This document shows positions 59,879 through 64,000 of a stretch of DNA of 64,000 nt, piece after piece. The stretch lies in assembly GCA_024138025.1 (NCBI GenBank), contig JAMXBD010001250.1, positions 310,001 to 374,000 on the forward strand, given 5' to 3'. Source of the stretch: Combretum micranthum. Taxonomy: Eukaryota; Streptophyta; Magnoliopsida; Myrtales; Combretaceae. How positions within the stretch are numbered: the first letter of the stretch is position 1; the number at the start of each line of letters is the position of its first letter. Made by a program: the position numbers and the translations under genes. The notes beneath the pieces were generated by a model. It made no database searches. It was given only the letters and a program-made list of their open reading frames with translations, and had not been told where the DNA came from.

Positions 59879-61582
59879 CTAAAGCTTTGTAAATATGTCA
59901 GCAACTTGATTACTAGTATGAACTCCCTTCAATTCAACTTCTTGATTCAGCACCTTCTCCCGAACAAAGTGATGATGAATTTCAACATGTTTCGTTCTCC
60001 CATGAAATATCGAATTTGAAGCAAGTCTAATTGCACTTTCATTGTCGCACTCAATTGGTACTGTAGAGTTGATCTTACAATAAATGTCTCCTATCAAACG
60101 CTTTAACCAAATGCATTCTTGTGTAGCTATTGTTGCTGCCATGTACTCAACTTCAGTACTTGATAATACAACGGTTGATTGCTTCTTGCTGCACCATGAA
60201 ATCACAACTGAACCAATATTAAAACAATAGCTTGAAGTTGAACGTCGATCATTTGCGTCACCTGCCCAGTTTGCATCAGTAAATCCTCTCAACATAAAAT
60301 CATTACTTTTCTTGTACATAAGACCGTAATCAAGAGAACCTTTTACATAACGCAAGATTCTCTTAGCAGCATCTAGATGAGGAGTTCGTGGACTCTGCAT
60401 AAACTGAGATATGACACTAGCTGAAAAAGCAATTTCTGGTCTTGTAGTTGTTAATAAATTAAGCTGCCAACAAGTTGTCGAAATCGTCTCTCATCCTTCA
60501 ACAACTTCCCTTCTTCTTTATTCAGCTTAAGATATGGCTCCATAGGAGTAGCAATTCCGTTTGACTCCCCCATGCCAAAATGCTCCAAGAGATTCTTTGC
60601 ATAATTTCTCTAAGATATAAAAAATCCCTGACTTGTTTTCTCCACTTCAAGACCAAGAAAACATACAATTTCTCCTAAAATTTTCATTTCAAAACGAATT
60701 GACAGGCTATTTCTCAAACAAGAAATTTAGCTTCATTCTCTCCTGTGATTAGCATGTCGTCTACATATAATAAAACCAACAAGTGTCCCTTTGATTCTGT
60801 TTTCACAAATAAACTGGAATTTGAATAAACAACAGTAAATCCACAGAAGATAAAATACTGAGCCACTTTACCGTACCAAGCACGTGGTGTTTGTTTGAGG
60901 CCATACAATGCCTTTTTTAGCAAACAAACATGATGAGGAATTCCTTAGAAACAAATCCAGGAGGTTGTTCCATCAACACCTCGCGATCCAACTCGCTATA
61001 AAGAAATGTGTTCTTTACGTTAAGTTGCCATATCTTCCAACTCTTAAAAGCTACAAGTGAGAAAATTGACCTTACTATCACCATCTTCGCTACCGGACTG
61101 AAAGTCTCTTCATAATCTAATCCATAGATTTGAGAAAAACCTCGAGCAACAAGACAAGCTTTATACCAATCAATTGTACCGTCTGATTTCAATTTCAAAC
61201 AATACGCCCATTTGCAAGTGATCGGTTTGCAATTTTCTAGTTTTGGCACAAGCTCCCATGTATCATTCCTCCTTAATGCTTCAATCTCATCTTGCATTGC
61301 TGCTTCCCATTCTAAGCATCCTTTAGCTTTCTCATAACACTCTGGTTCTTCATTTGATGCTCCAACAAAGAAACATGAAGTGATGCTACAATGATTCAAC
61401 TGCACTTCATAATCTTTAAGATGAACCGATTGTTTTTTCTCTCTTAAAGATCTTTTAACTACACCGTCACCTCCTTCTCTTGTTGAAGCACTTGTTCTTG
61501 GGGTTAAAGATTCATCACTTCCTTGATATTCAAACTCAACATTGTGAGAAATTTGTTCATCTGTTTGAGAAAACAGCTTCAA
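59879..61582 (-). pseudogene. Copia reverse transcriptase and RNase H pseudogene
   Basis: The RT_2-type region begins with WEAAMQDEIEALRRNDTWELVP (about 61290). It continues through KACLVARGFSQIYGLDYEETFSPVAKM and WQLNVKNTFL, where the family has a catalytic Asp (QLDVKNAFL) and this copy has Asn. MEQPPGFVS and, after a shift near 60920, LKKALYGLKQTPRAWY and the intact YVDDMLITG (about 60755) follow. A further shift lies near 60460. RNase H reads TDANWAGD, SSTEVEYMA, ECDNESAIRLA and RTKHVEIHHHFVRE and ends ADIFTKL with a stop at 59879-59881. In a live element this would copy the RNA genome and remove the template strand. Confidence 0.92.
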
Positions 61583-62937
61583 ATTTTTGAATTATCAGGA
61601 AGAGATGCAACTTTTGAAATTTCTTCACCAAAATGCCATGATGATATTTCATCGAACACGACATCTCTAGATGTAATGGATTTCTTTGTCATTGGATCCA
61701 TACAGCTCCACCCTTTCTGCATGTGTCATAGCTAACAAAAACACATTTCTTCGCCTTCACGTCAAGTTTGTTCGATTGTTTTTAGGAACATGAACATAAC
61801 ATATTAAACCAAACACTCAAAAATAATTTACATTTGGCTTGACACTATATAATATCTCAAAGGGGGCCTTTTCTTTACCTGGCCATGGAGCTAGACGATT
61901 GATCACATAGCACGCACATCGAACTGCTTCTGCCCAAAGTTCTCACGGAAGATTCTTGTCATGAAGCCATGAAAGACTTGCGGAAATGAGATGGGGCAAC
62001 TTTCTTTCTACTACTCCGTTTTGTTGAGGGGTGTTAGGACACGTCATTTGCCTTTGAATACCATTGTTTTCGAAATATTGAAAGAAATCTGCCAACATAA
62101 ATTCACCACTATTGTCACTTCTTAAACACTTCACTTTCTGCCCCAACTCTTTTTCCACCATATTTCTGAATTCAATAAACTTGGATAGTGCTTCATTCTT
62201 TTCTTTCAAAAATAAGTCCAAGTATACCTTGAATGATCATCCACCAATACCATGACGTAATGGCAATTGCTGCAACTTGGTGTTCTTGTTGGTCCCATCA
62301 AATCTGTATGAATCAACTCGAGAGGAGTAGTTCTACGATTAGATGAGCTTTTAAAAGGAAGATGATGAAATTTCCCGTACTGGTATCCTTGACAAACCAC
62401 ATCTTCATGCACATTCTTTAGCGTTGGTAGGCCATCCAATAACATCTTTGAAGAAATCTGTTGCAACATTTGGTAACCCACATGGCCTAATCGAGCATGC
62501 CATGTTGTTGCATTATTCATTTGGCTTGCTTTCTTCACATATGCCTCCCCTACTAACATTATAAATAAAGATCCTTTCTTTTCACCAGAAAGAACAACAT
62601 CAGCTACAACATTTTTAACATTGTCAAGCACCTTTACATCATTTGGACTAAACAAGACATATTTTCCAGAATTAGTAATTTGAGAGACTGAAATTAAATT
62701 TTTCTTCAAAACTGGTACATGATAAACATCATCCAACTTGACACTTGCTTCATCAGCATCAATCTTCACCACACCTTCTTTAGCTACTAGATATGTTAAG
62801 TTATCGGCTGTGACGATAACTCGTTTCCCATTATGCTATTGCAACTCTGAGAATAAAGAGTCATCACCCATCACATGATGTGAGCAACCAGAATCAATGA
62901 TCCATTCATCTTTATAGTCGGCGTAGTTGATTTGAGC
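61583..62937 (-). pseudogene. Copia protease and integrase pseudogene
   Basis: Protease: EWIIDSGCSHHVMGD with the catalytic DSG at 62884-62895, then LKKNLISVSQ. A TAG interrupts the frame near 62836. The gag-pre-integrase zinc region reads WHARLGHVGYQML and CQGYQYGKFHHLPF, where the second Cys of the usual CxxC is Tyr. Integrase core: ELIHTDLMGP, MVLVDDHSRYTW, then a one-base loss near 62211, then VKCLRSDNSGEF and TPQQNGVVERK, which keep the D,D,E residues. From 61942 down the frame is broken repeatedly, but PWPGKEKAPFEILY and CYVHVPKNNRT are still readable. Confidence 0.9.
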
Positions 62938-63874
62938 TTAATTTGATGCTGACTCGAGAGTAACATTATCACTTTCTTCAACTACTTCGGTTGTAAAACA
63001 TTGCTCCCAGTTGAGTTGATTAGCTTCACTATCTTCACAAGCAACATTTGCTCTGGAGAGCTTTGTATGACAATTTCTCTTTATATACCCAGGCTTTCCG
63101 CATCTGTAACATCTTATAAACTTGCTACTTTGAGGACTGTTAGTAAGAGCCTTCTTTCCATCTGTGTCTTCTTCTGAATTATTCTCATTCAACTTTCCTC
63201 TTGAGAAAAGAACCGCATCTTGTTCAAGACTAAAACTTTTGGCCATTTGCTTAGCCAAAGCTTCTTGATTGGAAAGTAAGCTCTCCAACTCTTCAACTGA
63301 TGGTTGCTTCTCCCAGCCTTGTACAGAGGTGACATAAGGATTATACTCCTTCTGCAGACCACGAATGAGAAATCTCCTTAAGCGTGCTTCACTTATTTTC
63401 TCATTTGGATCGAATTCTAAGATTTCGGCACAGATATTTTTTACCTTCAAGAAATATTCTGAAATTGACATACCTTCCTGCTTTATCATTGCCAATTCAT
63501 TTTCCAATAACTGTAACCTTATTGTATTTTTCTTGGAAAATATCCTTTCTAGAGTATCCCAAACTTCCTTTGGAGAGTTTACATCATGAACATGATCAAT
63601 AAATTCTTTACTGTTCGAAGTCCTTAAGGCAAACAAAGCTTTTCCACATTTAATCTTCCATTTCCTTCGTGGTTCAGCATTATCGGGAGTGTCAGCAGGA
63701 ATCTCTGTATCGGCACCAGCAATCAGTTTCCACAGGTCTTGACCTTGAAGATAAGCTTTCTTAACCTTGAAGATAAGCTTCCATACACATTCTCTAATAC
63801 TTATAGTTTGTACCTACAAGTTTATCTACACCATATTGTGTGTTAGCACTATTTCCTCCATTTACCACCTCCAT
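62938..63874 (-). pseudogene. Copia gag pseudogene
   Basis: ATG at 63874 begins a frame reading MEVVNGGNSANTQYG and KLVGTNYKY. The usual Trp before RMCMEAYLQG is TAG, and a 22-bp tandem duplication at about 63742-63785 adds a frameshift and TAA. From 63636 the frame is open: DHVHDVNSPKEVWDTLERIF, LENELAMIKQEGMSISEYF, LRRFLIRGLQKEYNPYV and EELESLLSNQEALAKQM, typical of the UBN2-type copia Gag. One zinc knuckle, CYRCGKPGYIKRNC, has Tyr in place of the metal-binding His. The frame ends in TAA at 62938-62940 and protease continues in the same frame after it. Confidence 0.9.
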
Positions 63875-63947
63875 GTAGAGCTGCAATTTTTCCTTTTACA
63901 GGGTTCTAATTTTCTTAAGAATCAAAGAGAAAAGAACCTTGTACCAG

Positions 63948-63959
63948 GCTCTGATACCA
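63948..63959 (-). promoter_or_regulatory. Copia primer-binding site (tRNA-iMet)
   Basis: On the minus strand TGGTATCAGAGC, an exact match to the usual plant initiator-tRNA-Met primer site. It immediately follows the 5' LTR and lies 73 bp before the gag ATG. Confidence 0.9.
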
Positions 63960-64000
63960 TGAAATAAAATAGAGCAGAATTTTATATGGACACACAAAGG
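63960..64000 (-). repeat. Copia 5' LTR, partial
   Basis: The last 41 bp of the 5' LTR on the minus strand, ending TCTATTTTATTTCA; the rest lies outside the window. It matches the corresponding end of the 3' LTR (59506-59547) apart from two substitutions and a CA indel. Confidence 0.85.

Larger units (their letters stand above)
59506..64000 (-). mobile_element. Ty1/copia retrotransposon, minus strand, right end cut by window
   Basis: On the minus strand the order is 5' LTR (from 63960, continuing beyond the window), primer site, gag, protease, integrase, reverse transcriptase, RNase H, polypurine tract, 3' LTR (59506-59805). Integrase before reverse transcriptase defines copia. Coding regions carry several single-base shifts, a few stops and some active-site changes, so the element is not autonomous, but it is much better preserved than the gypsy element at 41350. 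TATTA precedes the left end; its partner would lie outside the window. Confidence 0.93.

Noticed and set aside
1..64000. tRNA, rRNA or snoRNA genes
   Set aside because: I looked for tRNA-like arms and the GGTTCGA-type B box and found none that fold convincingly. The only tRNA-related matches are retrotransposon primer sites.

Overview
This window is AT-rich nuclear DNA from a flowering plant, most likely a dicot. The evidence is an intact plant-type 9-cis-epoxycarotenoid dioxygenase, plant retrotransposons primed by initiator-tRNA-Met-type sites, a CACTA DNA transposon, several MITE-like foldbacks and many TA, TC and poly-A/T tracts. I do not name a species. There is one intact protein-coding gene. 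Nearly everything else I can identify is pseudogene debris or transposable-element sequence in non-coding DNA.

Layout. 1-2405: three decayed gene fragments on the + strand: the C-terminal end of a PPR protein, the C-terminal two thirds of a TM9SF/nonaspanin protein, and one BEACH-domain exon. 2406-16851: non-coding DNA with a possible solo LTR, two copies of a dispersed TCAAG-rich repeat, a 411-bp MITE and a decayed LTR. 16852-20242: a non-autonomous CACTA (En/Spm) element with an AAT target duplication, about 20 copies of a palindromic GAGGCGAA/TTCGCCTC motif and two internal tandem arrays, but no transposase. 20877-23042: a solo Ty3/gypsy LTR on the minus strand with an AGTTG target duplication. 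26594-26895: a foldback MITE. 27863-31076: a second, more diverged minus-strand LTR. 33700-36115: decayed retrotransposon-derived sequence with an internal duplication. 37345-40372: two more MITE-like foldbacks. 41350-46645: a Ty3/gypsy element with an ATAAG target duplication, a 2.19-kb 5' LTR, broken gag-pol and a 3' LTR cut down to its last 254 bp. 52396-54210: the intronless NCED gene with a G-box/ABRE and TATA box upstream and a poly(A) signal downstream. 59506-64000: most of a Ty1/copia element on the minus strand; its 5' LTR runs off the window.

How the parts relate. NCED is the only part with an evident host function: it makes xanthoxin, the committed step to abscisic acid. The gypsy element at 41350 and the solo LTR at 20877 belong to one family; their first 30 bp or so align and their lengths are 2189 and 2166 bp. 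Both carry, just after a pyrimidine tract ending in AG, a short open frame whose predicted peptides agree at 18 of about 32 positions. Two more diverged LTR-like segments in the window have the same arrangement. That conserved LTR module and the palindrome-rich CACTA element are the least explained signals here.

All boundaries, target duplications and alignments were read by eye from the sequence; no database search was run.
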